Source of the DNA: Holothuria scabra
Lineage: Eukaryota > Echinodermata > Holothuroidea > Aspidochirotida > Holothuriidae
DNA: 64,000 nucleotides
Direction: 5' to 3'
NCBI GenBank assembly: GCA_037179385.1
Contig: CM074190.1
Location: forward strand, 6,648,284-6,712,283
The notes under the pieces were generated by a model, which worked only from the letters and a program-made list of their open reading frames with translations, searched no databases and had not been told where the DNA came from. How positions within the stretch are numbered: position 1 is the stretch's first letter; each line of letters begins with the position of its first letter. Made by a program: the position numbers and the translations under genes. Shown here in pieces: positions 1 through 14,640 of this stretch.

Positions 1-2029
<2,029 letters not shown>

Positions 2030-2831
2030 ATCTGTTTGTTGTTTGTTGTTTTGGCACATTGTAGTATTTTGGTGAATATTGGGAGTACTCATTAACAGTC
2101 AAAGATAATGTGACTGATGGATACAGTACAGTCGCAGGGTATACAGCATGGTCTCTCATCCCCATGAAGTAAATAGGCATTGGTCAGGCAAGTGTGACTG
2201 ATGCAAGATCTAATCAGAACTAAATTAGCCCTTTGTTTACTGGGGACTCCATTTCCCCCAGTTCCTGCTGTTGGTTTAACTCAATACAATTTATTTTAGG
2301 GAAAAAAAAACCCAGTTCTTGCCATTTGGATTTTACAAAGTTATTGATGCTAGCGTGGTAATCAGTGAGAAGCAAGTAGCGACTGGTAACATCCATCTGT
2401 AGAGATTCCTCAGAAAGTGCATTAACTTTTTTAATTGACATGAATGACCATATGACTTGGGACCCATGCTAGCACAACTATTTTTGCAGTTGCACCAAAT
2501 TGGACCAAGCTTCACAGAGAGCTCTTACTAAAAGGTGTTTTTGCTCACAGCCTTCAAGTGACACAAGGCTTGACAATGAATCAATGAACACAAGGACCTG
2601 GTGATTGTCTGAGGTTTCAATCACATCAAATGTCATCTTAAGTGCCTGGAGTTTGGCAGAAAAAATTGAGGCATCATTAGGTAGTCTGACTGGCAAGGAT
2701 CCATCACGGTTTGACACTGCTGCCGCAGCCCTCTTCCTGGCTTTTAAGCCCTCAATATAAATTGCATGATACTGGTGATATTTATGTCTCAGCTCAGTAC
2801 ATCTGGCAAGTTCATTTCTTGAGTTCTTCAT
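2030..2831 (-). mobile_element. Degenerate LINE 3' end with RNase H domain
   Basis: On the minus strand, 2478-2831 encodes a stretch resembling the RNase H domain at the C-terminus of some non-LTR retrotransposon polyproteins. Examples are KLQALKMTFDVIETSDNHQV followed by VFIDSLSSLVSLEG and HLLVRALCEAWSNL. The Asp of the second motif (VFIDS) is kept. The first-motif Glu (usually AEL) is a Lys (AKL), so catalysis would be lost. The frame then shifts: 2220-2441 continues with KKVNALSEESLQMD and DYHASINNFVKSKWQEL. About 2030-2190 continues again in other frames with an HGDERPCCIPCDC zinc-knuckle-like tail. The element is broken by frameshifts and lies in the ANKRD42 intron in the same orientation as the gene. 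It is probably an I/R1/LOA-type LINE; the clade is inferred. Confidence 0.75.
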
Positions 2832-2865
2832 ACGTTTTCCTTAAACTAATGTCAATAACTGGTTT

Positions 2866-3110
2866 GTCCAACTTCCAGCAGTAGTTAGGACATTCGACTC
2901 ACAGCTAGGAAGTCAGGGGTTTGACTCCTGGCCTGTTCATACCAGAGACTTTTAAAATAGAACCTACAGTACAGCCATTGTGCTTGATGCTCAGCATAAG
3001 CAATGGAGTTGGGAAGAAAAGCCCATGAGACACAACTGGAAAATGACAATGGCCGACCTGACTTAAACCAGTTGATTACAAATTGAGTGGTAAAACTCTA
3101 ACTAGTCAAC
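2866..3110 (+). repeat. tRNA-derived SINE, copy A
   Basis: The tRNA-like head has a B-box-like GGTTTGACTCC near 2928. The body contains AGCCATTGTGCTTGATGCTC and AGCATAAGCAATGGAGTTGG, shared with other copies near 6900-7232, 22060-22250, 39745-39925 and 50480-50655. The 3' part (GACTTAAACCAGTTGATTAC) matches the common tail. It is inserted in an ANKRD42 intron. No full tRNA cloverleaf is kept. Confidence 0.65.
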
Positions 3111-4484
3111 CATTGTTCATTTGGGTTGGTCTCCTCTAAGTCTGAATGATGGATTCTTCAGTCCAGTAAATTTTGTTGGGGAAGAACTATGCACAAACAT
3201 ATCACAAAAATACAAAAAGATTGATCTTCTTCATTCTGTTATTATCAAAGGCTGACACTTAAAAAGTAGTCTGGTCACATAATTAAATCACCATTTTAAA
3301 TTCAAATTTCCTGAGAGTAATTCATTTCATCTATTCCATGCAGTTTTATGGTAGGATCCTTGTTCCTTTTTTAAAGGGGCTATCAGTGTGACAGAAAATA
3401 TTATTAACCTTTTGTTCTGTAACTTCATTTTTCCTTTCTCAACTGATTCTTTACCAGAAAATAGAAACATTGAAGAAGTCTTTCATGTTAGAAGAAATTT
3501 CAGTTTTGTGTTAATTGCTGTAGAATGAAAATTTCTAAATATTTGTCGGGTAAAAAATTTCACACAGATACTATACATGACTTGACATCCCCCACAAAAC
3601 TGTGACCTATTAGAACACCACCCTGTGATCACAGATCATATTTTGTCAGTTTCTAGCCAATGAGCAAATATGGTGCTGAATTCAAATTGTGAAAAATTCT
3701 AAAAACTAATTCTTATTGCCCCTTTAAACTATTAATCATAATTAAATGCTCACTGAGAAATATCTCAAATGATCCCAGAAAAGGACTCAGTCTATTTTGA
3801 TCTTGGATAAAAAGACAATTTTACTAACACTTCCAAGGAATATGTGGTAGAATGGCGGAGGAGGTGGGATAAGTCAACATAAAGGTAGTCAAGTGCTGTG
3901 TTATATATTTCACAGCAATTCAAGCAAAATTTTCCCATTCTGGCAAATTTTCATTTACAAAATAGCCACAATGTGCCGATGACTGACAAGATTATTCTCA
4001 GATGACCAATAAATTTGCAACAAAAGGTCATCTCCTAATAAATAAAGATAAAAGCATAGCACAATAGATACATCATGATGTTAGCTTACACATTGGCATC
4101 ATGTTACATCATTTTGGAGGCCACAAAATGGAGGACACTGGAGTCGAGACATAGATTTTAAAAGTGGATGTTGGAGATTTAGTTACATATCTACTTTGTG
4201 CACAAATCAGTGTTAAGATACGATAAAACCTTATTAGACCTCACAGCAGGTTTTGAATCCTCATTTTCATAGTATGTGGCATGGCCTAATTCTAATAGAA
4301 TGTCCAGTGAGTCATTATTAGAAAATGATCATGTGATTGATTGCCTTGGTAATCACTTTATTTGGGCGACATCACAATAGACATGTCGATCAAAAACTAA
4401 CAGCAACAGACGACAAAACTTTAGCTATAATGCCACAAGGTTCATTTCACACAAAAAAAGAAAAAACTAAAACAGAAGACTTAC
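3111..4484. other. ANKRD42 intron, no recognised feature
   Basis: AT-rich intron DNA between SINE copy A and the ankyrin exon at 4485-4604. I see no coding exon, RNA gene or element ends here. Confidence 0.5.
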
Positions 4485-4604
4485 AGTTCCACCCCTCAGA
4501 ATGGATGCCAAAGTATATGAATTTCCATGAGCTGTTGCTAAATGGGCAGGTGTATTCCCCCTCTGGTCTCTAGAGTTAAAACTTGCTCCACTTGTTGCAA
4601 GAGC
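4485..4604 (-). CDS. ANKRD42: ANKRD42 exon: ankyrin repeat 3
   Basis: Minus-strand exon of exactly 40 codons, phase 0 at both ends, with an AG acceptor at 4606-4605 and a GTAAGT donor starting at 4484. It encodes ALATSGASFNSRDQRGNTPA followed by HLATAHGNSYTLASILRGGT. This aligns with the ANKRD42 repeat that reads [20 protein letters not shown] then HLAATHGHSFTLQIMLRSG in vertebrates (from memory). It has the ankyrin hallmarks G-TP-HLA---G, and its borders match the neighbouring exons' phases. The identification rests on the run of four exons rather than on this one alone. Confidence 0.92.
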
Positions 4605-4771
4605 CTGTAAAGAAAACAGCAATTACCACATTTTACTACAGCAGAATTACTACATACATACACCAACAATAGCACATAAACATCCAGCCAATTGTTTCAT
4701 ATGATACGTAAGTATAATAACCATGCTTGATTTCTCATTTAATGCAGTTATTTTTATTGTTACCATGCTAT

Positions 4772-5481
4772 CATGGGCGTCCGCAGAAATTTTCACAAGG
4801 AGGGGCATGGTTATTCATTGATGATTGAATTGTGTAGCAAAGTGCCACCATCAGTTGGCACACAGTGTACAAGAAAAGTTTTACCCTTACACAAACCCTC
4901 CAGATTGCCAGAAACAACACTTGGAGAGTATTACAGCTGCATGTACCCAGCCCTGAAACAGGAATTTCATGTCTGTAATTTTTAGATTTTTAGAGTTTTC
5001 AGTGTTAAAACTTGTTGAAGGGAAATCTGCCTCTCGGTCACAGCCTTGCATGCCTATGCACGATAAAACTTACAACTGTCAAGCAGCCTATATAGGCCTA
5101 CATCTGTTACCCAACGCCACTTGAGATCAGCACGGGTCCAAACCAAGACAAATGCATTCATCAATATTCGGATGCCATCTGCACACTACATACCTGACAA
5201 CTGGTGCAATTTTGGCATTAGTTTTTACAATTACAAATTTCGAATAGATATCACGAATGATGGTCCCGAAATTACGATTTTGCTATTCAGCATATCATCT
5301 TCTCTTTTGCTATTCCTGGTCAAATGTCCACATACTTCATGAGTAATAACTAATGCTGTGAGTGAAGATATTTTTAATGATTGATTTTTAATTTTTCTTT
5401 TATTTTAATCTTTAGTTAATTTTTTCACAAGTTTGATTTTCCCGGGTAGGGGGGGAAGTCCCCCCCTTGCGGACGCCCATG
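4772..5481. mobile_element. Non-autonomous hAT-type element, 710 bp
   Basis: The element begins CATGGGCGTCCGCA and ends with its exact reverse complement (14-bp terminal inverted repeat). It is flanked by a perfect 8-bp direct repeat CATGCTAT at 4764-4771 and 5482-5489, as hAT transposases make. No transposase is encoded. Inside, at 4842-4861, is a small stem-loop (GTGCCA, loop CCATCAGT, TGGCAC) that recurs with compensating changes in the element at 44407-45933. It is inserted in an ANKRD42 intron. Confidence 0.88.
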
Positions 5482-5489
5482 CATGCTAT

Positions 5490-6419
5490 TGTTAAATTTT
5501 TGTATATTTACTTACTGTATGCTGTCAGGGATTTGGCCAGAAATTCAAATAAATAGAAGGGGGGTGGAGATTTATTGCTGCCAAACCCCCTATTGTAAAT
5601 TGATGCTGCCATTGGCTAAAGTTAGAAAATGGGTTCAGGGGCAAAAACTTGCATCAAGGCCCCTTTGAGGCAATTTTATTTAACCTCATGTAGTTGAATT
5701 TGCCTGGCACTGAAGGGCAAAACATCTATGCCGTAAGTGTCTTTACAGCAGATGTACACAGTATTCCCATAGAAACTACTGTGACATATACTGTGTGGGT
5801 GGCAAGTACTCTTACTGCTTGTGTTGATAAAATAGACGCTTACCTGTTAACTAAAGTCAGTGAAATTATCTTATAAGGTGCAATCCGATATGTTTTGAAG
5901 GTTTTTAAGTTCTAAAATTACTGCAAAGGTACCCTCTTCTTAAATATAAAAACCAAGACACTGAAATTTTTTACTTTCATGGAAATAAAAAAGGAGGGAT
6001 TTTACCCTCTTTCTGCTCAGGTTGTGGCAACTTGTGATAATGAAGTTATGGCCTATAGTGCCTTGGAAGTTTGTTTGCTCAAAAGATTGAACTTAAAAAT
6101 AGTAACAGCTCTAGAGGGATAAATGGAGATTTGGTTTATGGGGCCTCTAGTGACATAAAGATAAAAATACTCCCTAGATAATATCACCTGGCGGGCATTG
6201 AGTTTTGAGGTGTGAGAGTGCTGTCACACACAATCACTAACGTCAAATTACTCTAAGGAGTGTCATTTTATGCACACTTAGATGAAGAATGGGATTTCAT
6301 GTACTTCTATTAAAGTTCAATAAAAAAAAAAACAGCACACCTACAGCACTCTTTAATTTCCTGAGGGTTGTGATGAGTACAATACCTAGAAAATTGTAAA
6401 CTCAACCACCTACACAGCA
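5490..6419. other. ANKRD42 intron, no recognised feature
   Basis: Intron DNA between the hAT element and a tandem-repeat region. It has short G-rich and A-rich tracts (for example 5560-5590). A weak similarity of the stretch around 5930-6020 to that around 10800-10900 (A-rich, GGAGGGATTTTACCCTC-like) suggests a worn repeat, but no ends can be placed. Confidence 0.4.
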
Positions 6420-7460
6420 CCCCCTAGCTACCACATTTGACCTGTAATGACCGGAAGGACCCTTGTTGTCCACAAGCAATGATAGGGTGCATCTGCTAAA
6501 TATGGGCAATGCACTGTGGCCATATATGATATCCCTCACTGTTACATTTCTTAGGATATCCTGTTTACAAGGTTATGACCATTTGACTTCTAGTGACCCC
6601 AAATGACCTTTGACATCAACTTAAAGAAATAGGGTTCATCTACTTGGTATAACAAAGGCACATGCTAAGTATAAGATCCCTCATTATTATCAAACTTGAG
6701 ATATAGTGTTCACAAAAAATTCTTGAAGAAATTCCCACAGTATCTACCATTTGACCTCTGGTGACCACAAATGAACTTTGACCTCCACCAAAATCACTAG
6801 GGAATTTTTACTCAATTAGGCTAACCAACAAACCATGTATCAGCATGGCCACACTTACCATTCTTGAATTAGTTTACAGATAGTTAGATGGAGTGTTAAA
6901 GCTCATTTTTCAAACTATTGGTTCAAGTCAAGTTAGCCACTGCCTTTTTTCCAGTTTTTTCCTCCTGCCTGAGAGTTAGAGTTAGACAGAGTTTAACTGC
7001 ACAGTTTCCAACCTATTGGTTCAAGTCGAGCCGGCCACAGCCTTTTTTTCCAGCTGTGGCTCACTGGATTGTTTTCCTACTCCATTGCTTATGCGGAGCA
7101 TCACGCACAATGGCAGTAGTTCCTTTTTTAGAGTCTTTGGTATGACCCAACCTGGGAAGCGAACCCAGGCCTTCCGCTTGAGAGGAAGATGATCTTACCC
7201 TTAGACCAAACACGTGGTTCCTGCCTTAGAGGCTGATGCTTTTACACTTAGACAAAAAAACAGGGTCTACCATTCTTGAAATATTGTGTTTACAAGGTTT
7301 GACATTTCAACCTCTCATGACCCTAAATGACCTTTGACCTCCACCAAAACAATACGGATCATCTGGTCAATTTAGCCAACCCACACACCAAATGTGAGGT
7401 TAGTCACATCTTACTCTTCTTTAGATATCCTGTTTACACACACACACATAACATCACCAT
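6420..7460. repeat. Degenerate tandem repeat, period about 170 bp or more
   Basis: Several diverged copies of one unit follow each other. Each contains a TTTACAAGGTT-like stretch, then a CATTTGACCTCTGGTGACC-like stretch, then AATGACCTTTGACCTCCACC. Copies are visible around 6530-6640, 6690-6800 and 7255-7360. A SINE (6900-7232) interrupts the array. It lies in the ANKRD42 intron. The repeated TGACCTTTGACC resembles a nuclear-receptor half-site pair, but this is more simply a property of the repeat. Confidence 0.6.
6900..7232 (-). repeat. tRNA-Glu-like SINE, copy B (best copy)
   Basis: Read on the minus strand from about 7225, it starts with a tRNA-like head: A-box-like TGGTCTAAGGGTAAG, anticodon-arm-like CCTCTCAAGCGG, and B-box GGTTCGCTTCC. 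The head most resembles tRNA-Glu (CTC). A body follows with ACTACTGCCATTGTGCGTG, TCCGCATAAGCAATGGAGTA and CACAGCTGGAAAAAAAGGC, and a tail with CTCGACTTGAACCAATAGG. The same body recurs at five or more places in the window in both orientations, so this is a dispersed Pol III-type SINE and not a tRNA gene. Confidence 0.75.
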
Positions 7461-7574
7461 TGCATAGATATCTCGTCTGCCTAGCTGGTAAGGAAAAAAA
7501 AAATGAAGCTGGGACAAGATACATTCATAAATGCCAATGTGGGATGACAGCATTACTTGGGCTAGCACCCCCTA

Positions 7575-8734
<1,160 letters not shown>

Positions 8735-9045
8735 TTAAAAGGCCAATCCTCTCACCCCAAACTACACTTCTTGTAGGGGGGGTGGTACAGAAACTCTCCA
8801 TTGGCCCAACTTTTTGATTGACTGTTAATTCAAACAATGCAGATTACCAAAGCTTACATATTACACAGAATGAACTGTACAGAGAGTGTTTTGAAAATAC
8901 AGGTAGAGCTTTTCTATACTCACCCTGAAGCAATAAACTGAAATTGTGACTGGCTAAGGATGAATTTCAGACAATTGTAGGTGGGGCTTAAGTAAGAAGG
9001 TTAGGAGAATTGGTACTGTTTGGGGTGAGGAAATTGTGCCTTTAA
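8735..9045. mobile_element. TTAA-flanked MITE, copy 1
   Basis: About 310 bp flanked by TTAA on both sides (8735-8738 and 9042-9045). Its ends are inverted relative to each other: AAGGCCAATCCTCTCACC at the left, and GGGGTGAGG followed by TGTGCCTTT at the right. The inside has TTTTTGATTGACTGTTAATT and CTGAAGCAATAAACTG. Four further copies are at 19264-19588, 29240-29510, 41777-42069 and 48262-48564. TTAA target sites point to piggyBac- or Kolobok-type mobilisation. There is no coding capacity. Confidence 0.75.
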
Positions 9046-9496
9046 ATACAATCCCACTCTTTTACATTTCTTCATATCTTATCTTGACAATTTCCATATC
9101 TCTGTTTGGTTGACTGACTACTGAAGTGTGTGTCTGTTTTTTTTTTTTTCCTTATGATTTCATGATAAGGTTTAATTAAGAACATGGATTGGAAAAGGCA
9201 ATTTTTTGAAAAACTTTATATTTCCTATTTTTCATTGCTTTTATCAAACTTCAAGTTTCATCCACCATTGGAGACACCTGTTTGAGTACCTGTTCCTCTG
9301 TTATTTGATGTTCATTCCACTATTATTTTTTTTTTAGTTTCTTCCAATTTTTTTTTTTCTTAGTTTCTTCCAGTTTCTCTCACTTTTTTGGAAGAAACCA
9401 GAGCAAACAGTTTTCATTATTAAAATGCTGTGGCAAAAATACAAGCACAAAATGAGAACAGATCATACTAGGATACAGTATTTTTCTTTCCCTTAC
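9046..9496. other. ANKRD42 intron, T-rich
   Basis: Intron directly following the donor of the exon at 9497-9648 on the minus strand. It contains poly-T and poly-A tracts and a duplicated TTAGTTTCTTCCA motif near 9336-9375. There is nothing else. Confidence 0.5.
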
Positions 9497-9648
9497 CTCA
9501 AGAGCTCCGCTATGACAAGCCCAATGTAGGGGTGTAAATTTATTATCTGGATCCAACTCATTGAGGCTTCCGCCTCGCTTTACCATAGCTTCCAGTTCAA
9601 GCACATTGCCAGTACGGACAGCATCATGAACAGAAAGGAGTCTCTGAC
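9497..9648 (-). CDS. ANKRD42: ANKRD42 exon: first ankyrin repeat
   Basis: Minus-strand exon of 152 bases with an AG acceptor at 9650-9649 and a GTAAGG donor at 9496. It begins with two bases that complete a codon from an upstream exon and ends in phase 0. It encodes QRLLSVHDAVRTGNVLELEA, then MVKRGGSLNELDPDNKFTPL, then HWACHSGALE. From memory, vertebrate ANKRD42 has SIHDAVRAGDVKQLSEIVER and HKFTPLHWAAHSGSLE, followed directly by CLHWLL, which is how the next exon here starts. The first coding exon with the start codon lies to the right and was not identified. A candidate at 19101-19189 has the wrong splice phase. Confidence 0.94.
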
Positions 9649-12474
9649 CTGTAAAAAAGATGTTGTACTCTTGATTATTCAAACTTTCACAACTCTGCTT
9701 AAACAACTACAAACAAAATGATGACACAGTTATAAATGCAATCTTTGTAAATTCCCTGTAATCTTGCTATTTGCCAAAATGTTTAATAAATGTTGTGCCA
9801 CCGAATAAAATCCCCGACTGAATGGAATGAAGAGAGAGCATCTTATTCAATGCTAATATAGTAAATAGAGAACTTGCCAAGCATTATTCTGTGGCAGATA
9901 GGCTGTCCAACAGCAGCAGTTATAAGTAGGGGTGAGGGTTGGTGGGGGTTAGAAAGAGAACAGACAGTCAAACCTGCACAGCATGAACAATTAGGGCACT
10001 GAACAACTGCACAGCATGAACAATTAGGGCACTGGACAGGAGCAACTTTGGAAGATAAAAATTTTGAAAAATCAATAGGAACGGTTAGCTAAAAATGAGA
10101 TTTAAGGAAAATCTCAAATTAAATCTGTGGGTGTTCTGATTTGAACTGGCATAACCCACTGTGCACCAAATGTCAAAATTATTTCTCAAAGACATATTCT
10201 GGTGGATTTTCATTAAGGTCTTGCAGGAATGACAAAAATATTCTACATCATACCCTTCAAACCCTGTTGCAGCACCGTTTTCCTCAAGATACCGTATCTC
10301 ACTTGAAAAATTGGTTATTTTTGCTAAAAAATCACTCCACTTTTCAACAAAGCCATAGAAAGTTATGTAACGTGGGCTCATTGTGTCACATTCATTTGGT
10401 TTTTCTCGCTAATTTAACATCATGTTTGTCCTTGAAATCTGATACTCTTGGAATGTTTGAATGGATGTGCCCAAAATAAATGCAATGTTTAATTATTGTG
10501 ACATAATATCATTTCAGATTTGCCATTATGCACTAATCCCAAGAAAAAATGCATTTCTTTGAAAATCAGTACATTCTAAATGCTCAATGCTAGCATTGAG
10601 ATGCAGTTTTCACTCCCTGAATGTTTAATTCCACCAAGAACACCAGTAAAGTTTATGGTATGCTGAATTGAGAAGTTAGAACCTACTTATGAGTTATTTT
10701 ACAGCATGTGATTTGAATAATTCCTGGCATATTAAGTGATAACAAACATAAATGGCAGTGGTTGTATCAAGCTGTGGTGGGGGAAGCAAAGGGAAACTTG
10801 TTTTCCCCTTCCCAAAGGAGGGTTAAATCCCCCCCTCCCTTTTCATTTCCATATTTATCTTGGTTTCTTTTTTAAGAAGAAAACACCTTTGTTGTAGCTA
10901 AGTTTCTACCTTTCATAAATAGTCTTAAAGACCATTCACATTGAACCTTTTAAGAGTCTTAAAGCAAGCTTCCCCCCCCCCCCCCCAGACCCACCTGTAA
11001 CTTTTGGCAAGTAAACAAGCAATTTGAATTTGGGGTTTGGCAGGAATGTTTCCCCCCTTTTGAGGTTTTTGTCATAATCCTTGAACAGAAATTATTTTCT
11101 GTTAGGACTCTTATTTTCATATCATGACATACTTTATGGGAATAGATGTCATCTCTTTGTCTTGGTACTGCATATTAAGGAATCCTGAATTAAGAGTGAA
11201 GAGAATTTAAATGCAGGATTTCATTTTAGAGACTGAAACAGGTTCCATCAATTACTGCAAAGAAATTTATTCATTCACTGTGAGTGGATAACTGTTTCAA
11301 AAATTATTGCAATTCACAGTTTATGCACATTTACATATATGGCATAGCCTTGGATGACACAAGAGGATGACAATATTTTACAAAAAAAATTTTTTAAATA
11401 ATCTTTAAATTGACAATTTTGTATATATCCCTACCCACAGCAGTTGATGACAACAGGCTGAGAAATTTGTTCATAACATTTTGCCAAATGGGAACTAACT
11501 TTCAAGTTCCATAATGCATCCTGAGAGGGATTTTGGGTTTTTTGGTATACTGTATAAAACATTTTGCACACTGTAAAATTTTTTGCACCATTGAAACTTC
11601 TCTTTCCTTGTAACAAAGCACCTGCCAGTAGAGTATTCTACCAAATCAAACCCATCTTTTTGTCCACACGCTCTGAAACATGTCAAAACCTTTTACTGTA
11701 TCTTCACCAAAAGGGGTTTCAAGTTATACCTTCACTGTAGCTAACATTCATTCTTGAATTATGGTCATTTGCAATCACATTGTTTGCTCCATTTTACCTT
11801 TGTCTTTCAGGGCTAAAAACAACTGAACACACTGATGGCTGTCAGACTTGTTATAATGGCCATGATACCCCTCAGTAAATGTCCATTGAAATAACATAGA
11901 CCGATGCAATTTTGCTCATTTTGGCTGTTCCCTTTTTACAGCTTTTTTCGAGCTCTGGTCTTTGTTAGGGGGAGTACGCCAGGTTACTTTAGCAAACATC
12001 AAAGGAATGCCTAAAATATCATAAACTTAAATTGTGCCATCACTTTGATTGTCTACAGAAGGAATCTCCAAAAAGTATGAAAAAGTTGGCAGTTTATGAC
12101 TAACAGCAACCATTATTCTACACCTTGACAACCAAGTATCATAATTTAGGCTAAGGCTTACAGTAGGCTGAGGAAAAGTACTAATGAGCTGAACAGATTC
12201 AAGCTAAGACTTGTTTGAATCAGAACATGCAGCTGGCTCTTATCTAACTAGGCCTAGCATGGTGCCCTCAAGTCAAGGTTCATGATGATAGGGTTAAGCT
12301 GTGCTAAAAATCAATCAAATTTGGGATATGAAAAGCCAAAAGGCTTAAAACCAGAATGAGTAACTCAAAATTGTGTTAAAATTTAGAGTTGGGATTAAGC
12401 TTATGGTGAGATCAGGCCAAAGTTACAATTTAATGAAGCATCACTTCTGGGCACTGATTCTTAATTTAGGACCT
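9649..12474. other. ANKRD42 5' intron or intergenic DNA
   Basis: The upstream ANKRD42 exon must lie somewhere to the right of 9649, but I cannot place it. The only clear structure is a perfect two-copy tandem repeat of 33 bp at 9974-10036 (unit starting CTGCACAGCATGAACAATTA). Overlapping open frames at 10085-10479 exist on both strands but resemble nothing I know. Bases 12436-12465 share a short block (CACTTCTGGGCACTGATTCT) with 62268-62290, so a worn dispersed repeat is present at both sites. Confidence 0.45.
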
Positions 12475-12490
12475 GAATTAGCCAGTGTTG

Positions 12491-12765
12491 TAGTGTGAGT
12501 ACGGGACCATGAGTACGAGTACGGTACCAGGTCATGAGTATGGGTATGGGTACAAGGTCATGATTACGGGTACGGGTACGGGTACCTGGTCATGAGTACG
12601 GGTAAGGGTACGAGTCCCAAGAAAAATTAATCATGAGTATGGGTACGGGTACCAAGCTATGAGTACAGGTACGGGTACGGGTACGGGTACCAGGCTATGA
12701 GTACAGGTACGGGTGCGGGTACAAGGTCATGAGTACGAGTACGGGTACGGGTACCAGGTCCAGCT
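12491..12765 (+). repeat. Left subterminal GGTACG array of the hAT element
   Basis: Short-period array built from (GGTACG)n and CATGAGTACGGGTACGGG units. Each run is separated by CCAGGTCATGAG or CCAGGCTATGAG. A spacer containing AAGAAAAATTAATCATGAG occurs once here, and its counterpart AAGAAAAATAAACCATGAG occurs once in the right array. Confidence 0.9.
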
Positions 12766-14236
12766 ATGGTAGTCCAATTGACGGTAAATGTGTTTTGAGT
12801 AAGCTACAGGTATGAATTCATCAATATGAGTATGACATTTGTAACTGGTCTTGACATTCATCCCATTGCAGACCTACTGTATGGGCACTATCAGGCCAGG
12901 CCATAGCCTATACACATAGGGCCTACATGAGGTACTTGATTACTGGTACGCATGCACAACTTGATGGAAATCAGGCCTCTCTTGCTAACTGTGTAAATCA
13001 GAATGGCTGATATTCTGGCCTCAAATCAGGTCACATTACAGTGCTACCAAATAAGCGATTGTATGGTCTTTGTTACAACAATGTGCACCCAGCATCACAT
13101 TGCGACATGTTTGTAAGTGGTAACCACGGACTTGTATAGGACTTGTATAGGAAGTCTGTGGTGGTAACGTTATACTATGTAACTACAGTGACATTTGAGT
13201 TTATCAAGAATCAAGAATTGATGACAGTCATTTGGCATATACCCTATCAGCACAGTGACATATGAAGATACGTGAGAGGCAGAAGTCTGAAAACTGAAAA
13301 GGATGATTTCTAAGAGTGAGTGATGTGATGCATGGTGACAAATATAGCTACTTCTTTCAGTGCAAGCACCAATTCTGAGAGACTAAGTTAATGTCTACAG
13401 TACAGCCTCAGGCTTAGGCCTACACAGATGTGCTAACTCTCCCTGATTCTCAGGGAAACTCCCTGAAAATTCAAGGATTTTTGTCCATTCCAAATAGCAA
13501 ATATGACAATCTCCCTGATTGAAGCAAGCCTTTCCCCCATTGAGTTGCATGTAATTTTAAAAAATCTCCCTGATTCCTGTGTGAAACCTCCCTGATTTTT
13601 GGATGTAAATGTTTGCATCTCTGCTTACGGCCAATATGACTAGCAAAATAGATCCATGAGAAAAAATAATAAAAAGTAAGAAAAAGAGCCAAGAAAAAAT
13701 GTCCCACCATCCTCTTTCAAGTGGCCTCTACATGCAACCTGCAGCTGTACTATATGAATTACAGTAGCAACTCAATTATGCTCTTTATACTAAGCTACCT
13801 GTAGTTGAATTTGGTTCAAGTTCAGTGGGCCACAGCTGCCACTGTAGGAAATGGATAAACCCCCCCCCCCCTCAGCCACTGAAAACAGAGTGTCATGGAA
13901 GGTAATAGACTCACCAAGTGCCCCTTAAAGCATGTGCCGTCAGTGTTAGTCCTTATACTGTACTACACATACAATTGGAGTTCTATGCCATGCACTGTCA
14001 CTTTTCATACCTTTTTCACCTACTCATTTAAGTTGAGGCAGGACTGACAGAAATGGGCCTAAGGGTCTTTCTGAGAGACAGGCAATTAAAAAGTGACTAG
14101 TAAAAATTAAATAATCACATGTCACTGGCAGACCTAGATTACACTTGTGAGCAAAAATTCAAGTGCAATGCAAAGGCATGCTGTGTGCAAGTGGACTGGT
14201 ATGTAGGACTGGCTTGATTAGACTGTATACTTAGGG

Positions 14237-14640
14237 CTTTGTGTAGTATTGGTAATGCAGGTTAATAATTGTAAATTGTTGGTGATCATGAGACTCCACT
14301 TATCATTTGGATTTACTTACTATCATAATTGACCATGAGCAGATTGTATTTTGGTCAAATATCCTTGTGGCCTGCAGCACACTGATGAAAAATAATGTTA
14401 CCCCACTACAGTACAAAGCCAACAGTTTCTTTGTTTCAACAAAAGCAGTTAGATCTGCTGGATCTTTATGTTACACAAATCGCCAATTTGAATTACTGGA
14501 AGATTAAAAAAGAACAAGCAATCTTGCACAGGTAGGCCTACCTAGCTTTGTGTATTATTGGTATTAATGCAGCTTATGATCGTAAATTGTTGGTGATCAT
14601 GAGACTCCACTATCATTTGGATTTACTAACTATAACTGTA
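14237..14640 (+). repeat. Direct repeat pair, about 95 bp, 310 bp apart
   Basis: Positions 14237-14331 and 14547-14640 share TTGTGTA-TATTGGTA and GTAAATTGTTGGTGATCATG followed by AGACTCCACT and ATCATTTGGATTTACT. Both lie inside the 12483-17390 element, so this is an internal duplication of that element or of something inserted in it. Confidence 0.8.

Noticed and set aside
7150..7225. A tRNA-Glu gene on the minus strand
   Set aside because: The tRNA-like part continues directly into the SINE body found at several other sites.
10085..10479. Overlapping frames on opposite strands
   Set aside because: Neither resembles a known protein, and they lie in an expected intron or intergenic region.
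14307..14507. 66-codon plus-strand frame as an exon
   Set aside because: It overlaps an internal duplication of the transposon and shows no protein similarity that I know.
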